Under the pieces are notes generated by a model that saw nothing but the letters and a program-made list of their open reading frames with translations, was not told where the DNA came from and did no database searches. The translations under genes and the position numbers were made by a program. Source: Amycolatopsis orientalis DSM 43388 (lineage in GTDB: Bacteria; Actinomycetota; Actinomycetes; Mycobacteriales; Pseudonocardiaceae). From it: a stretch of 64,000 nt of DNA. How positions within the stretch are numbered: the first letter of the stretch is position 1; each line of letters starts with the position of its first letter. Shown here piece by piece: positions 42,003 through 51,103 of this stretch. The stretch is taken from assembly GCF_000411975.1 (NCBI RefSeq), contig NZ_ASXG01000026.1, positions 21,240 to 85,239 on the forward strand, read 5' to 3'.

Positions 42003-43019
42003 ATGTATAATATTCTCAAGGTCGCCCGACAGGCACGGAGGTCGGCAGATGAAGCCCGGATGCTTGCCCGCCCGCGGCCGGAACCCGCACCGCCCGTGGG
42101 AAGACGCCGTTCCGGCCAGCGTTCTCCCCGGCAGAGCAGCACCGCTCCGACGACCCGTCTCCGGCTCGTGACCGCCGAGCAGCCGGGCGCGACCGAGTAC
42201 CTGGTCGGCTCATGGCCGGGACAGCTGCGCGTCACCAGGTACCCGCGTGAGGACGCCCCGCGCGTGGTGTTCCTGCACGGCGGTTCGCACACCCGGGCGT
42301 GCTGGTCCTCGACCCCGGACCGGCGCGCAGGCTGGGCGCCGCAGTTCGCCGCGAGCGGTTACGACGTGCATATCGTCGACTACATCGACATCGGCCGGTC
42401 GTATCCGGTCTTGGAACGCACCGCCGAGGAAGTCCTCGACGGGCTGGCCGCGCTGCTGCGGCGGATCGGTCCGGCCGCGCTCGTCGGGCACAGCCTGGGC
42501 GGCGGGCTGGCGATCAAAGCGACCGAGCGAGTGCCCGATCTTGTCGAAGCCGCGGTGCTGCTGGCCCCGGCGTCGGTGGAGGTCCGCAACCCGGGCGTCC
42601 TGCCCGCGCGGGCCGGCGAGGCCGCGATCCTCCCTCGCGAAGTGGCGGTCGAATACCTCGCCAACGCTCCGAAGTTCCCGAAGGCCGACCTCGAAGCCTG
42701 GCTCGCCACCCTGGTCTCCTACAGTCCGCACCTGCGCAACGCCGGTTCCGGAGCGACGCCGGAACTGAAAGTCGACCCGGACCGCGCGGCGGTGTGGCGA
42801 ACCGTGCCCGCATTGCTGCTGCTCGCCGAGGAGGACCGCACTGTCGCCCCGGCAACCGCTGCCCGCACGGCGCAGGCGATGGGTGTGCCGCCGACTTTGC
42901 TCGGCGCGGACTGGAATCTGCCCGGCCACGGACACATGTTCATCGTCGAACGCGACAGCGAAGCGATCGCGGACCGAGTGCTCGGCTGGCTCGCCGGAGC
43001 CCGGCAGGCCCGGCGATGA
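42003..43019 (+). CDS. alpha/beta hydrolase
   Basis: A 338-residue alpha/beta-hydrolase. Oxyanion motif VVFLHGGSHTRACW (about 88-101), nucleophile elbow VGHSLGGG (Ser164), acid Asp/Glu near LLLLAEEDRTVAP and catalytic His in LPGHGHMFIVE. It probably hydrolyses an ester or lactone. ATG at 42003 has an AAGGACGG site, giving a 65-residue basic N-terminal extension (ARQARRSADEARML...); a GTG at 42169 would remove it. The leader is less GC-rich than its surroundings and carries a hairpin. No cofactor or pathway partners are adjacent. Confidence 0.78.
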   Translation: MYNILKVARQARRSADEARMLARPRPEPAPPVGRRRSGQRSPRQSSTAPTTRLRLVTAEQPGATEYLVGSWPGQLRVTRYPREDAPRVVFLHGGSHTRACWSSTPDRRAGWAPQFAASGYDVHIVDYIDIGRSYPVLERTAEEVLDGLAALLRRIGPAALVGHSLGGGLAIKATERVPDLVEAAVLLAPASVEVRNPGVLPARAGEAAILPREVAVEYLANAPKFPKADLEAWLATLVSYSPHLRNAGSGATPELKVDPDRAAVWRTVPALLLLAEEDRTVAPATAARTAQAMGVPPTLLGADWNLPGHGHMFIVERDSEAIADRVLGWLAGARQARR

Positions 43020-43077
43020 ACCGCCCCGGTAGCGCGGACCCGGCACCCAGTCCGGCCCAGGTACGCGGCTGACACGA

Positions 43078-43106
43078 GCGGCTCCTCACTGCTGATAAGG
43101 AGCCGC
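43078..43106. terminator. hairpin at the end of the M14 gene
   Basis: GCGGCTCCT (43078-43086) pairs perfectly with AGGAGCCGC (43098-43106). The stem overlaps the last codons of the carboxypeptidase gene and lies in the 66-base gap before the convergent hydrolase end. Confidence 0.55.
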
Positions 43107-44399
43107 CGCCGACTGGGCTGCTGTGATCAGCGCGCCCTTGTTCTTCGGCCAGAACGTGCTGTCCACGCACGAATACCGCGGCAGGAACCCGCCGCAGGCG
43201 CCGCTCTGGCCGCCGACCTCGAAGGTGAAGCTCGCGACTCCCAGCGCACCGTAGGTGAAGTCGTCCGTCGTGCCGCTCGTCGAGTAGCCCACGGTTTCCG
43301 CGTTGGTCCCCACGAGGTACCCGTTCGACTCGCTGAACTTCGCCCCGAGCTTGCGCAGCGCGGCGTCGTTCGGCGCGGGGTCGGAGGTGAAGCCCCAGGG
43401 GACGATGATGTCGTTTCCGTAGCTGTGCAACGTGATCATCGTGCCGCGCGCGGTGTCCGGAGCCGGGTCGTTGTCGCCGCTGCCGCGTTGTTCGGGGTAG
43501 ATCGAGCGGAAGAGCGTCTCCAGCGCCTGCACTTCCGGTTCCGATCCGGCCTCCGGTCCCTGGTAGGTCTCCGCGCACGGCGAATCCGAGTCCGCGCCCC
43601 AGCGGAAGGTCGAGTTGCGGTTCAGGTCGACGCCGATGTTCGTCCCGCCGCAGTTGCCGTTGCCGGTGTTCGCGTTCTTGCGCTGCAGTTTCGGCGAATT
43701 CCCGCCGGAGGCGACGATGTCCACGCCGTCCGGGTTCGCGATCGGCACCACCCACACCTCGGTGGTGTCCAAAATGGACTTCGCGGTGGCGTCGCCGCCG
43801 TAGCCGTCGGCGAGGTAGTCGATCCAGCGCCAGGCAAGCTCGCCGGTGGAGATTTCCCGCGCGTGGATCTGTGCCATCAGCACGAATTTCGGCTTCGGGG
43901 ATTTCGCGGACAGCGTGCAGTCCCCGTCCTGCTTCTTGGTCAGGCAGATCGCCTTGACGTCGTGACCGCCCTTGCCCTGGGTCTTCCGCCACGACTGGCC
44001 GATCGTGTACTCCGTCGCCAGATCCGGATGCGCCGCAGCGACCTTCGCCAAGTGCGCTTCGTGCGCCGCGACCGTGCGGTAGCCGCCGTAGAACGTGTCG
44101 CCCGCCGCGCGCGCAGGCACTCCTTTGTAGACGGTGTCGAAGAATTCCGGCGCATAACCCCGATCCCGCAATTGCCCCGCGACCGCCTGGTTTCCGAGCA
44201 CATACGCCACGCCCGGACTGGTGCCCGCGACGTCGAATCCGGCGCGAGCCAAGGAAGCCGCCTGGGCGGGCGTAGCGGGGACGCGCCACGAGACCGGATC
44301 GTCCGGCGCGGCGGCGGCGGTGGCGGTCGTGGCGCCGCCGAGCGCGGCCAGCACCCCGACGACGCTGAGAGTGAGCCGGATCGAGAACTTGCCCGCCAT
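43086..44399 (-). CDS. secreted M14 zinc carboxypeptidase
   Basis: A 437-residue exported metallocarboxypeptidase. Signal peptide is about 1-30 (MAGKFSIRLTLSVVGVLAAL). A short pro-region (about 36-95) precedes the catalytic domain. Zinc site: QIHARE (His179, Glu182) and TLHSYG further on. Substrate-binding VDLNRNSTFRW and catalytic Glu in SFTFEVGG. Members remove C-terminal residues from peptides; some actinobacterial ones are carboxypeptidase T-like. Cysteine pairs suggest disulfides. It stands alone and could act with the trypsin-like protease in protein scavenging. Confidence 0.9.
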   Translation of the reverse strand: MAGKFSIRLTLSVVGVLAALGGATTATAAAAPDDPVSWRVPATPAQAASLARAGFDVAGTSPGVAYVLGNQAVAGQLRDRGYAPEFFDTVYKGVPARAAGDTFYGGYRTVAAHEAHLAKVAAAHPDLATEYTIGQSWRKTQGKGGHDVKAICLTKKQDGDCTLSAKSPKPKFVLMAQIHAREISTGELAWRWIDYLADGYGGDATAKSILDTTEVWVVPIANPDGVDIVASGGNSPKLQRKNANTGNGNCGGTNIGVDLNRNSTFRWGADSDSPCAETYQGPEAGSEPEVQALETLFRSIYPEQRGSGDNDPAPDTARGTMITLHSYGNDIIVPWGFTSDPAPNDAALRKLGAKFSESNGYLVGTNAETVGYSTSGTTDDFTYGALGVASFTFEVGGQSGACGGFLPRYSCVDSTFWPKNKGALITAAQSAAAPYQQ

Positions 44400-44508
44400 C
44401 GGAGCTCCTCACGCAGCGAAGGAAGGCCACCACGTGCGGACGGTGACCACTCGGCAGCGCACAGTGTGCTCCCCGGGACGAATCCGGCCCACCTCCGAAA
44501 GTCGGGTG

Positions 44509-45171
44509 TCAGCAGGTGACCGAAACCTTCGCGCCGCGCTTGAACGAAACGTGGACGTGGTCGTAGTGGTTCGCGGTCTCGCCGCCGCGGTCCGCCATCG
44601 GCGACCAGCCGCTGCCGTCGTTGTAGCGCTGCTGCCAGATCACGTACTTCGCGCCGAGTTCGTCCTGGTGCTCGAGAACGTAAGCGGCCAAAGCGTTTCC
44701 GGTCTTGGTGTCGACCATGAAGTCCAGCGCGAGGCCGGCCGGGTGGTCGCTGGCACCGGACCGGGCGGCCCGGCCGCCGACCGAATCCACCGAGAACTTC
44801 TCCTTGAGGAAATTGCCCGCCTGCGCCACCGACGGCTGCGTACCGGCCAAAGTGGACGAACACGCTTTCGCCGCCGGGGTCGTCGGAGTGCTCGAAGTGG
44901 TTGTGCTGGTCGACGAAGGCGAGGGCGAAGGCGACGAGGCCGGCGCAGCACTGGCAGACGTCGTGGGCGGCGTCGAACTGGTGGACGGAACGCTGCTCGA
45001 CGCCCGTGGCGCGCTGAACGCGTGCATCTCCGCGGCAGCGGCCGGAAGCTGTTCCGGTTCGGCCGAGCTGGCGGTCAGCCACACCGGCACCGCCAGCGCA
45101 CCGGCCGCCAGCACGCCCGCCGCGGTCGGCAGCCGCCACGATTTCGATCCGTCCCGATGTCTACCGGACAC
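44509..45171 (-). CDS. secreted or anchored protein with ARB-07466-like C-terminal domain
   Basis: A 220-residue protein with a basic start (MSGRHRDGSKSWRLPTAAG), one hydrophobic signal or anchor segment (about 16-36), a long Ser/Thr/Pro linker (about 55-98) and a C-terminal domain (about 100-220) starting KACSSTLAGTQPSV and containing DHPAGLALDFMVD and HYDHVHVSFKRG. The His/Asp pattern (DHxxGxALDF, HxDHVH) recalls M15-like peptidases and the actinobacterial ARB-07466 domain. It may act on peptidoglycan. GTG start. It lies upstream of M14 in the same direction, separated by about 110 bases. Confidence 0.65.
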   Translation of the reverse strand: MSGRHRDGSKSWRLPTAAGVLAAGALAVPVWLTASSAEPEQLPAAAAEMHAFSAPRASSSVPSTSSTPPTTSASAAPASSPSPSPSSTSTTTSSTPTTPAAKACSSTLAGTQPSVAQAGNFLKEKFSVDSVGGRAARSGASDHPAGLALDFMVDTKTGNALAAYVLEHQDELGAKYVIWQQRYNDGSGWSPMADRGGETANHYDHVHVSFKRGAKVSVTC

Positions 45172-45320
45172 CTCGCACCACCATCTCCTCGTTCGGTCCG
45201 CAAAGCCGCCACGACATTACGAATTGGACACGGCAATGTCACCGACAAGTGACAGCGGGCACAGCCCGACCAGGATGACCGCAGGTCAGCGTGCGATTAC
45301 CAGGAGAACGCGCGGCCTGC

Positions 45321-46178
45321 TCAGGACGGCGGGATCTCCGCCGAATCGGTGAGCCGCAGCTTGCGCCGGGCGCGTTGGTAGAAGGTCGTCATGCCGAGCC
45401 GGACCACGCGGGCCGCGTTCGGCCGGGCGTGCAGGTCGATCGTTTCGCCCGGCCCGACGTACCCGGCCACCTGGCCGTCGACCTCCACCGCCAGCCGCCC
45501 GCTCGACGGCAGCACCTCCAGCGTCACGGTGTCGTGCACGGACAACACGACCCCCCGGCTGTACGCCGAATGCGGCGCGGCGGGCGTGACCAGCAGTGCT
45601 TCGACCGCCGGGCTCGTGATCGGCCCACCGGCGGAAAAGCTGTACGCGGTGGATCCGGTCGGCGTCGCGACCACGACCGCGTCGGCGGCGTAGCTCACGA
45701 ACTGTTCCCCGTTCACCAACACCGCGACCACGGCGCTCCCGTCGCCGGGCACGCGCACCACTGCGACGTCGTTGAACGCGGTCTCGATCCGTCCGCCGAG
45801 CCGCGCGTCCACCGCCAGCCGCGGCTCGACGGTGAACTCCTCGCGGTCGATCGCGGACAATGCGAGCGGAAGGTCCGGCACGTCGACCTCGGCGAGAAAG
45901 CCGAGCTTCCCGAGGTTGACGCCGAGCACCGGCGCGTGCTGCCCGTCGGCCAGCCGCATCGCGCGCAGCATGGTCCCGTCGCCGCCGAGGCTGACCACCA
46001 GGTCCGACCGGGCGCCCAGCTCAGCGGGCGGCACCCCGGTCGCCGAGCAATCGACCCGGGCGATCTCGTCGGCGATGCCGAGGATCTCGATCCCGCGCCC
46101 GGCGGCCCAGCCCAGCACCGCGTCGACCGCGGCCTTCGAATCGCGGCGCGGGTGCAGCACGAGTCCGGCGGAATGCAT
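45321..46178 (-). CDS. ppnK: NAD kinase
   Basis: A 285-residue NAD(+)/NADH kinase, making NADP from NAD with ATP or polyphosphate. Motifs: VSLGGDGTMLRA (catalytic Asp in GGDGT), NLGKLGFLAEVD, and VATPTGSTAYSFSAGGP near the NAD site. ATG at 46178 has an AGGAGACC site; the longer frame upstream is rejected. Typical actinobacterial NAD kinases sit next to recN and a TlyA-type methyltransferase, neither of which is here, so this may be a second copy. It is divergent from the alditol oxidase gene with 65 bases between. Confidence 0.88.
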   Translation of the reverse strand: MHSAGLVLHPRRDSKAAVDAVLGWAAGRGIEILGIADEIARVDCSATGVPPAELGARSDLVVSLGGDGTMLRAMRLADGQHAPVLGVNLGKLGFLAEVDVPDLPLALSAIDREEFTVEPRLAVDARLGGRIETAFNDVAVVRVPGDGSAVVAVLVNGEQFVSYAADAVVVATPTGSTAYSFSAGGPITSPAVEALLVTPAAPHSAYSRGVVLSVHDTVTLEVLPSSGRLAVEVDGQVAGYVGPGETIDLHARPNAARVVRLGMTTFYQRARRKLRLTDSAEIPPS

Positions 46179-46243
46179 GTCGGGTCTCCTAGGTCGGCCT
46201 GTCCCCCAGTCTGCCGCGCCGGAGCCGGTTAGGCTCGGCGCTC

Positions 46244-47479
46244 GTGATCGAAAACTGGGCTGGCAATCTGACCTACCGCGCCCGCGAGGTCGTCTCCCCG
46301 CGCACCCTTTCCGAGGCACAAGAGCTGGTCGCCGGCGCGTCCCGGCTCAAGGCCCTCGGCAGCCGGCACAGCTTCAACGCGATCGCGGACAGCCCGGACG
46401 GCGTCGCGCTCGATCTCTCCGCCCTCGACCTCGCCCCGGAGATCAACGCCGCGTCGCTCACCATCGGCGGCGCGACCCGCTACGGCGACGTGGTCGCGCA
46501 GGTGCACGAAGCCGGGTACGCGCTGGCCAACCTGGCGTCGCTCCCGCACATCACCGTCGCCGGCAGCGTCGCGACCGGCACCCATGGCTCCGGACAGCGA
46601 CTGCCCGGCCTGGCCTCGGCGGTATCCGCGGTCGAACTCCTCACCGCCGACGGCGCCCTGCGCACCTTCTCCCGCGGCGACGCGGAGTTCCCCGGGGTGG
46701 TGGTGAACGTCGGCGCGCTCGGCGTCCTCACCCGGCTCACCCTCGACCTCGAGCCGGCTTACTCGGTGCGCCAAGACGTTTTCGACGCCCTCCCCTGGTC
46801 CGCCGCGCTCGAGCACTTCGACGAAATCCAGGCCGCGGGCTACAGCGTCAGCCTGTTCACCAACTGGGCGCGCGACGTGGTCGACCAGGTCCTGCTCAAG
46901 AACCGCGTGCCCGCCGACGTCCCCGACGCGCTGTTCGGCGCGCTTCCCGCCGACGGTCCGCGCCACCCCGCCCACGCAGCGGGCATTTCGGCGGAAAACA
47001 CCACCGTGCAGGGCGGCGTTCCCGGACCGTGGTACGACCGGCTTCCGCATTTCCGCCTGGAATTCGCGCCGAGCGTCGGGGCGGAATTGCAGAGCGAGTA
47101 CTTCGTGCCGCGCGCCCACGCCGCCGCCGCGTTCGAAGCGTTGCGCGGCATCGGCGACCGGATCGCGCCGCTGCTGGTGGTGTCGGAAATCCGCACCGTC
47201 GCCGGCGACGGGCACTGGCTGAGCCCGGCGTACGGCGGCGACCAGGTGGCGATGCATTTCACCTGGCAGCAGCGGCAACCGGAGGTCGAGGCGGTATTGC
47301 CGTCGATCGAGGAGAAGCTGGCTCCGTTCGGGGTTCGCGCGCACTGGGGAAAGCTGTTCCACGGTGCGGCCCTGGATCTCGACCACCGCGGGGTGCGGCA
47401 GTTCCGCGCGCTGGCGGCCGAGCTGGATCCGGCCGGGAAGTTCCGGAACCCGTTCCTGGACCGGCACCTGCTCCGCTAG
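46244..47479 (+). CDS. FAD-linked alditol/aldonolactone oxidase
   Basis: A 411-residue vanillyl-alcohol-oxidase-type flavoprotein close to actinobacterial alditol oxidase (AldO). The FAD domain contains LKALGSRHSFNAIADS, where His42 is the expected covalent FAD site, and SVATGTHGSGQRL. The C-terminal half (about 200-411) holds the substrate domain with HWGKLFHGAALDL. AldO oxidises xylitol and sorbitol with O2, releasing H2O2. The start is GTG 46244. It shares a divergent promoter region with NAD kinase. Confidence 0.85.
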   Translation: MIENWAGNLTYRAREVVSPRTLSEAQELVAGASRLKALGSRHSFNAIADSPDGVALDLSALDLAPEINAASLTIGGATRYGDVVAQVHEAGYALANLASLPHITVAGSVATGTHGSGQRLPGLASAVSAVELLTADGALRTFSRGDAEFPGVVVNVGALGVLTRLTLDLEPAYSVRQDVFDALPWSAALEHFDEIQAAGYSVSLFTNWARDVVDQVLLKNRVPADVPDALFGALPADGPRHPAHAAGISAENTTVQGGVPGPWYDRLPHFRLEFAPSVGAELQSEYFVPRAHAAAAFEALRGIGDRIAPLLVVSEIRTVAGDGHWLSPAYGGDQVAMHFTWQQRQPEVEAVLPSIEEKLAPFGVRAHWGKLFHGAALDLDHRGVRQFRALAAELDPAGKFRNPFLDRHLLR

Positions 47480-47589
47480 TCCACAGTAGACATCCAGTAA
47501 CAAAGGCGGTACAAAACCTCCTTCCGTACCACCGCGCTCACCATGTGGGAGTCCCAAGAGGACACTCGACAGCCGGGAACCCCGCGGGT

Positions 47590-47633
47590 CACAGTGGCGG
47601 TCGCCCTCTCCGCGATCCCCAGGAGCCACTGTG
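47590..47633 (+). promoter_or_regulatory. leader hairpin pairing with the ABC-operon start codon
   Basis: CACAGTGGC (47590-47598) is perfectly complementary to GCCACTGTG (47625-47633). The right arm contains the GTG start codon (47631-47633) and directly follows the AGGAG ribosome-binding site (47621-47625). When folded it would block translation. The upstream leader (47500-47580) has further pairing: GGTAC/GTACC and GAGT/ACTC. A riboswitch or protein-controlled leader is possible. Confidence 0.55.
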
Positions 47634-48605
47634 AGTTCTCCTCCGACGCTGCGCCCCGTGCCGGCGCCGTCCGCAGGTCCCGAGCCGCCCGGCGAAGCGC
47701 GGTTGCGCGAATTGGCCGGGAAGAAAGTCGCCCCGTTGCGCCGTCCCGGACGCTGGGCCGCCGCCGCGGTCGTGCTGGTGCTGCTCGCCCAGTTGGCGCA
47801 CGCGCTGATCACCAATCCGGTCTTCCAATGGAGCGTTTTCGGCTATTGGTTCTTCCGCCCGGTAGTCCTCGACGGGCTGCTGCTCACCCTGGAGCTGACC
47901 GGCCTGGCCGCGGTGTTCGGGCTTGTCGGCGGCATCGTGCTGGCGTTGCTGCGGCTGTCGAAAAACCCGTTGCTCCAAGCGGTTTCCTGGGCGTATGTGT
48001 GGATCTTCCGCTCGATTCCGCTGATCGTCCTGCTGCTGTTCCTCGCCAACGTGACCGCGCTGTACAGCACGCTCAGCATCGGCATTCCGTTCGGCCCCTC
48101 GGTTTTGAGCTTCAGCGCCACCGACGTGCTGAGTTTCTTCGTCGTCGCCGTACTCGGCCTGAGCTTGAACGAAGCCGCCTACGCCGCGGAAATCGTGCGC
48201 GCCGGGGTGCTTTCGGTGGACCAGGGCCAGCTCGAAGCGGCGGCCGCGCTGGGGCTTCCGCGGTCCCGGCAATACCGGCGGATCATCCTGCCGCAGGCCA
48301 CCCGCGCCATCGTGCCCGCCTACGCGAACCAGCTGATCGGCCTGCTCAAGGGCACTTCGGTCGTGTACATCACGTCGCTGCTGGAATTGTTCGGCGTGGT
48401 CGAAACGCAGGCGAGCACCAACAGCGGGCAGATCATTCCGCTGCTGCTGGTCGGCACGGTCTGGTACATCATCCTCACCAGCGTCCTCTCGGTGATCCAG
48501 TATTACGTCGAGCGGTTTTTCTCCCGCGGCGCGCTGCGCACCATTCCGCCGACGCCGTTCCAGCGGTTCCGCGCCCGGCTGCGCACGCTGGGGGTCGCCC
48601 GATGA
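47631..48605 (+). CDS. polar amino-acid ABC permease (HisM/YecS-like)
   Basis: A 324-residue permease. A cytosolic N-terminal region (about 1-42) precedes six helices. The EAA loop is EAAYAAEIVRAGVLSVDQGQ (in pieces), followed by LEAAAALGLPRSRQYRRI and ILPQATRAIVPAYANQLIGLLKG, typical for the family. It imports a polar amino acid or a sulfur or opine relative together with the ATPase and binding protein encoded next. GTG at 47631 is embedded in a leader hairpin. It overlaps the ATPase gene by four bases. Confidence 0.88.
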   Translation: MSSPPTLRPVPAPSAGPEPPGEARLRELAGKKVAPLRRPGRWAAAAVVLVLLAQLAHALITNPVFQWSVFGYWFFRPVVLDGLLLTLELTGLAAVFGLVGGIVLALLRLSKNPLLQAVSWAYVWIFRSIPLIVLLLFLANVTALYSTLSIGIPFGPSVLSFSATDVLSFFVVAVLGLSLNEAAYAAEIVRAGVLSVDQGQLEAAAALGLPRSRQYRRIILPQATRAIVPAYANQLIGLLKGTSVVYITSLLELFGVVETQASTNSGQIIPLLLVGTVWYIILTSVLSVIQYYVERFFSRGALRTIPPTPFQRFRARLRTLGVAR

Positions 48606-49387
48606 GCGCCGAAGTCCGCGTCCGCAGCGCGGTCAAGACCTACGACGGAAACCGGGTGCTCGACGGCATCGACCTCACCGCGCCCAGCGGCCAGGTGACG
48701 GTGGTGCTCGGCCCGTCCGGTTCCGGCAAATCGACATTGTTGCGGACCATCAACCATCTGGAACGCCTTGACAGCGGCTACGTCAGCATCGACGACGAAC
48801 TCGTCGGCGTGCGCGTGCACGGCGACCGGTTCAAGGAGCTGAGCGAACGCGCCATTCTGCGGCAACGGTCCCGGATCGGGTTCGTATTCCAGAATTTCCA
48901 CCTCTTCCCGCATCTCACGATCCTCGACAACGTCGTGGAAGCGCCGATCGTCACGCAACGGCTGGCCCGCGCCGAGGCGGAAACGCGGGCGAAGGAATTG
49001 CTCGCCCGCGTGGGTCTCGCGGACAAAGCCGGCGCGTATCCGCGGCAACTGTCCGGGGGTCAGCAACAGCGCGTCGCCATCGCCCGGGCGCTCGCGCTCG
49101 AACCCCAGCTGATCCTGCTCGACGAACCGACCTCCGCGCTCGATCCGGAACTGGTCGGCGAAGTGCTGGCGGTGATCCGGGAACTGGCCCGTTCCGGCAC
49201 GACGATGATCGTGGTGACGCACGAAATCGGATTCGCCCGCGAGATCGCCGACCACGTCGTGTTCCTCGACGAAGGGCGCGTCGTCGAAGAGGGACCGCCT
49301 TCCGAAGTGCTCGACCATCCCCGCCACGACCGGACCCGGGCCTTCCTCGGGAAGGTCGCCCGCCTCGAAACCCCGGAGAACGCATGA
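48602..49387 (+). CDS. polar amino-acid ABC ATPase
   Basis: A 261-residue ATP-binding subunit. Walker A GPSGSGKST, Q-loop VFQNFHLFPHLTILDNV, signature LSGGQQQR, Walker B LILLDEPTSALDPE and switch His in VVTHEIGFARE. It powers the importer encoded by the flanking genes. It overlaps the permease upstream and the binding-protein gene downstream (ATGA), so the three are translationally coupled. Confidence 0.93.
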   Translation: MSAEVRVRSAVKTYDGNRVLDGIDLTAPSGQVTVVLGPSGSGKSTLLRTINHLERLDSGYVSIDDELVGVRVHGDRFKELSERAILRQRSRIGFVFQNFHLFPHLTILDNVVEAPIVTQRLARAEAETRAKELLARVGLADKAGAYPRQLSGGQQQRVAIARALALEPQLILLDEPTSALDPELVGEVLAVIRELARSGTTMIVVTHEIGFAREIADHVVFLDEGRVVEEGPPSEVLDHPRHDRTRAFLGKVARLETPENA

Positions 49388-50373
49388 GAACCCGCGCATT
49401 TCTGCCCGTCCTCGCCGCCGTCGCGCTCCTCGCCGGCGCCTGCGGAGGCAACACCCAGGCATCGACCAGCGGAAACGGTTCGCAGACCGTTTCCGTCGCC
49501 GCGAACACCTCGGACGCGCACCCGGTTTCGCTGACCGTGCCGGTCGTCGCCGAGATCCGCGCGCAACTGCCCAAGAAGTTCCTCGACCGCGGCAAGCTGA
49601 CGATCGGCGTCGGCGCGCTGCCGTCCGGGTTTCCGCCGCTGGCGTACGTCGGCACTGACCAGCGCACCCTCACCGGAGCCGAACCCGACCTCGGCCGGCT
49701 CGTCGCCGCCGTGCTGGGGCTCGAACCGGACGTGCAGAACGCTTCCTGGCAGAACCTGTTCGTCCGCCTGCAAAGCGGCCAGTTCGACGCCGGATTCTCC
49801 AACATCACGGTGACCGAACAGCGCAAACAGCAAGGCTTCGACTTCGCCGCCTACCGCGAGGACAACCTCGGGTTCGAGACGAACCGCGCGAGCACGTGGA
49901 ATTTCGCCGGGAATTACGAGGTGCTGGCGGGCAAGACCGTCGCCGTCGACAGCGGGACCAACCAGGAGAAGATCCTCCGGGAATGGCAGCGGAAGCTGAC
50001 GGCCGAGGGCAAGACCCTCGAAGTGCGCAATTTCGCGGACAAGAACAGCACGTACCTGGCGCTGGCGTCCGGCCGGATCGACGCGTACTTCTCGCCGAAC
50101 CCGAGCATCGCCTACCACGTGGCCCAGACCGCGAAGACCCCGAACCCGACCCGCAGCGCGGGCACGTACTCCGGGGCGGGAGCCAAGCTGCAGGGGCTGA
50201 TCGCGGCGACGACCAAAAAGGACAACGGCCTCGTGAAGCCGGTGGCCGCGGCTATCGATTACCTGATCCAGCACGGCCAGTACGCGAAATGGCTCGCCGC
50301 GTACGGACTGGAGAACGAGGCGGTGAAGAAGGCGGACATCAATCCGCCGGGCCTTCCGTTGAGCGATTCCTGA
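49384..50373 (+). CDS. family 3 solute-binding lipoprotein
   Basis: A 329-residue lipoprotein (lipobox LLAGAC, Cys20). The two-lobed amino-acid binding domain starts near FLDRGKLTIGVGALPSGFPP and has GAEPDLGRLVAAVLGLEP, LQSGQFDAGFSNITVTEQRK and KTVAVDSGTNQEKIL, all typical of SBP family 3. It would capture the ligand outside the membrane. A Ser/Asn-rich linker covers about 21-45. The ligand (amino acid, cystine or similar) cannot be told from sequence. A perfect hairpin follows. Confidence 0.9.
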   Translation: MRTRAFLPVLAAVALLAGACGGNTQASTSGNGSQTVSVAANTSDAHPVSLTVPVVAEIRAQLPKKFLDRGKLTIGVGALPSGFPPLAYVGTDQRTLTGAEPDLGRLVAAVLGLEPDVQNASWQNLFVRLQSGQFDAGFSNITVTEQRKQQGFDFAAYREDNLGFETNRASTWNFAGNYEVLAGKTVAVDSGTNQEKILREWQRKLTAEGKTLEVRNFADKNSTYLALASGRIDAYFSPNPSIAYHVAQTAKTPNPTRSAGTYSGAGAKLQGLIAATTKKDNGLVKPVAAAIDYLIQHGQYAKWLAAYGLENEAVKKADINPPGLPLSDS

Positions 50374-50377
50374 CCGT

Positions 50378-50409
50378 CTGGTGAGTGCCGGTTCGCCGGC
50401 ACTCACCAG
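50378..50409. terminator. 14-bp bidirectional terminator with TTCG loop
   Basis: CTGGTGAGTGCCGG (50378-50391) and CCGGCACTCACCAG (50396-50409) pair perfectly around TTCG. It fills the 37-base gap between the convergent binding-protein and GNAT genes. Confidence 0.9.
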
Positions 50410-50410
50410 C

Positions 50411-51103
50411 TCAAGCCGCCTCCCGCCAGTCCTCCGGAACGCGCACCCGGCCGAACGAAGTCTCCCGCCGCAGCCGGAACCCCATTCCCTCGTACCGCCG
50501 GATCGCGTTCGCGTTCGCCGCCGCCGCGTGCAGGAACGGCGTCTCGCCCCGATCGCGGATCCCGGCGGCCACCGCACGCACCAACCGCCCGGCCAGACCG
50601 CGATCGCGATACGCCGGGTCCGTGCACACCGCGCTGATCTCCGTCCATCCTGGCGGGTGCAACCGCTCCCCCGCCATCGCGACGAGCGAACCCCGGTGCC
50701 GGATGCCGAGATACGTCCCGAGCAGAACGGTGCGCGGCAGAAACGGGCCGGGCTTCGTCCGAGCGACCAGATCCAGCATCTCCGGCACGTCCGCCGCCGT
50801 CAGCCGCACCGCCTCCGGGTCGGGCGCGGCGTCGACGCCGGCGTCCACCAACTGGACCCCGGCCATCTCCTCCAGCAGCTCCCAGCCCGCCGGAGGCGGC
50901 CCGGCCTGCGGAAAGACCGGCACCACCGCGCCCGGCCCGGCGAGCGCGGCGACGTCGTCCCACACCCTCCCGGAGGGCTCGTCCGGCACCGCCAGAAAGA
51001 CCGAAACATCGACCGGGTAACGCACGGCCTGCCCGGCCCGCTCGGCGAACCCGGCATGCGGCCCGGTCAGCGACGCCCAAGCCGCGTTGTCCAAAACAGA
51101 CAT
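50411..51103 (-). CDS. GNAT-family acetyltransferase
   Basis: A 230-residue protein. The C-terminal GNAT domain (about 120-225) has the acetyl-CoA loop YRDRGLAGRLVRAV and ends ANANAIRRYEGMGFRLRRE. The first part (about 1-110) resembles the N-terminal domain of tandem GNAT proteins (PVDVSVFLAVPDEPSGRVWD). The acceptor is unknown. It overlaps the MocR gene upstream (TGATG), so both are made from one transcript. It may modify an amine whose level the MocR protein senses. Confidence 0.82.
   Translation of the reverse strand: MSVLDNAAWASLTGPHAGFAERAGQAVRYPVDVSVFLAVPDEPSGRVWDDVAALAGPGAVVPVFPQAGPPPAGWELLEEMAGVQLVDAGVDAAPDPEAVRLTAADVPEMLDLVARTKPGPFLPRTVLLGTYLGIRHRGSLVAMAGERLHPPGWTEISAVCTDPAYRDRGLAGRLVRAVAAGIRDRGETPFLHAAAANANAIRRYEGMGFRLRRETSFGRVRVPEDWREAA

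Noticed and set aside
42169..43019. Shorter alpha/beta hydrolase starting at GTG 42169
   Set aside because: Possible, but ATG 42003 has the better ribosome-binding site; left as an alternative.
47500..47633. Definite SAM riboswitch
   Set aside because: The conserved core could not be matched by eye. Kept only as a candidate regulatory leader.
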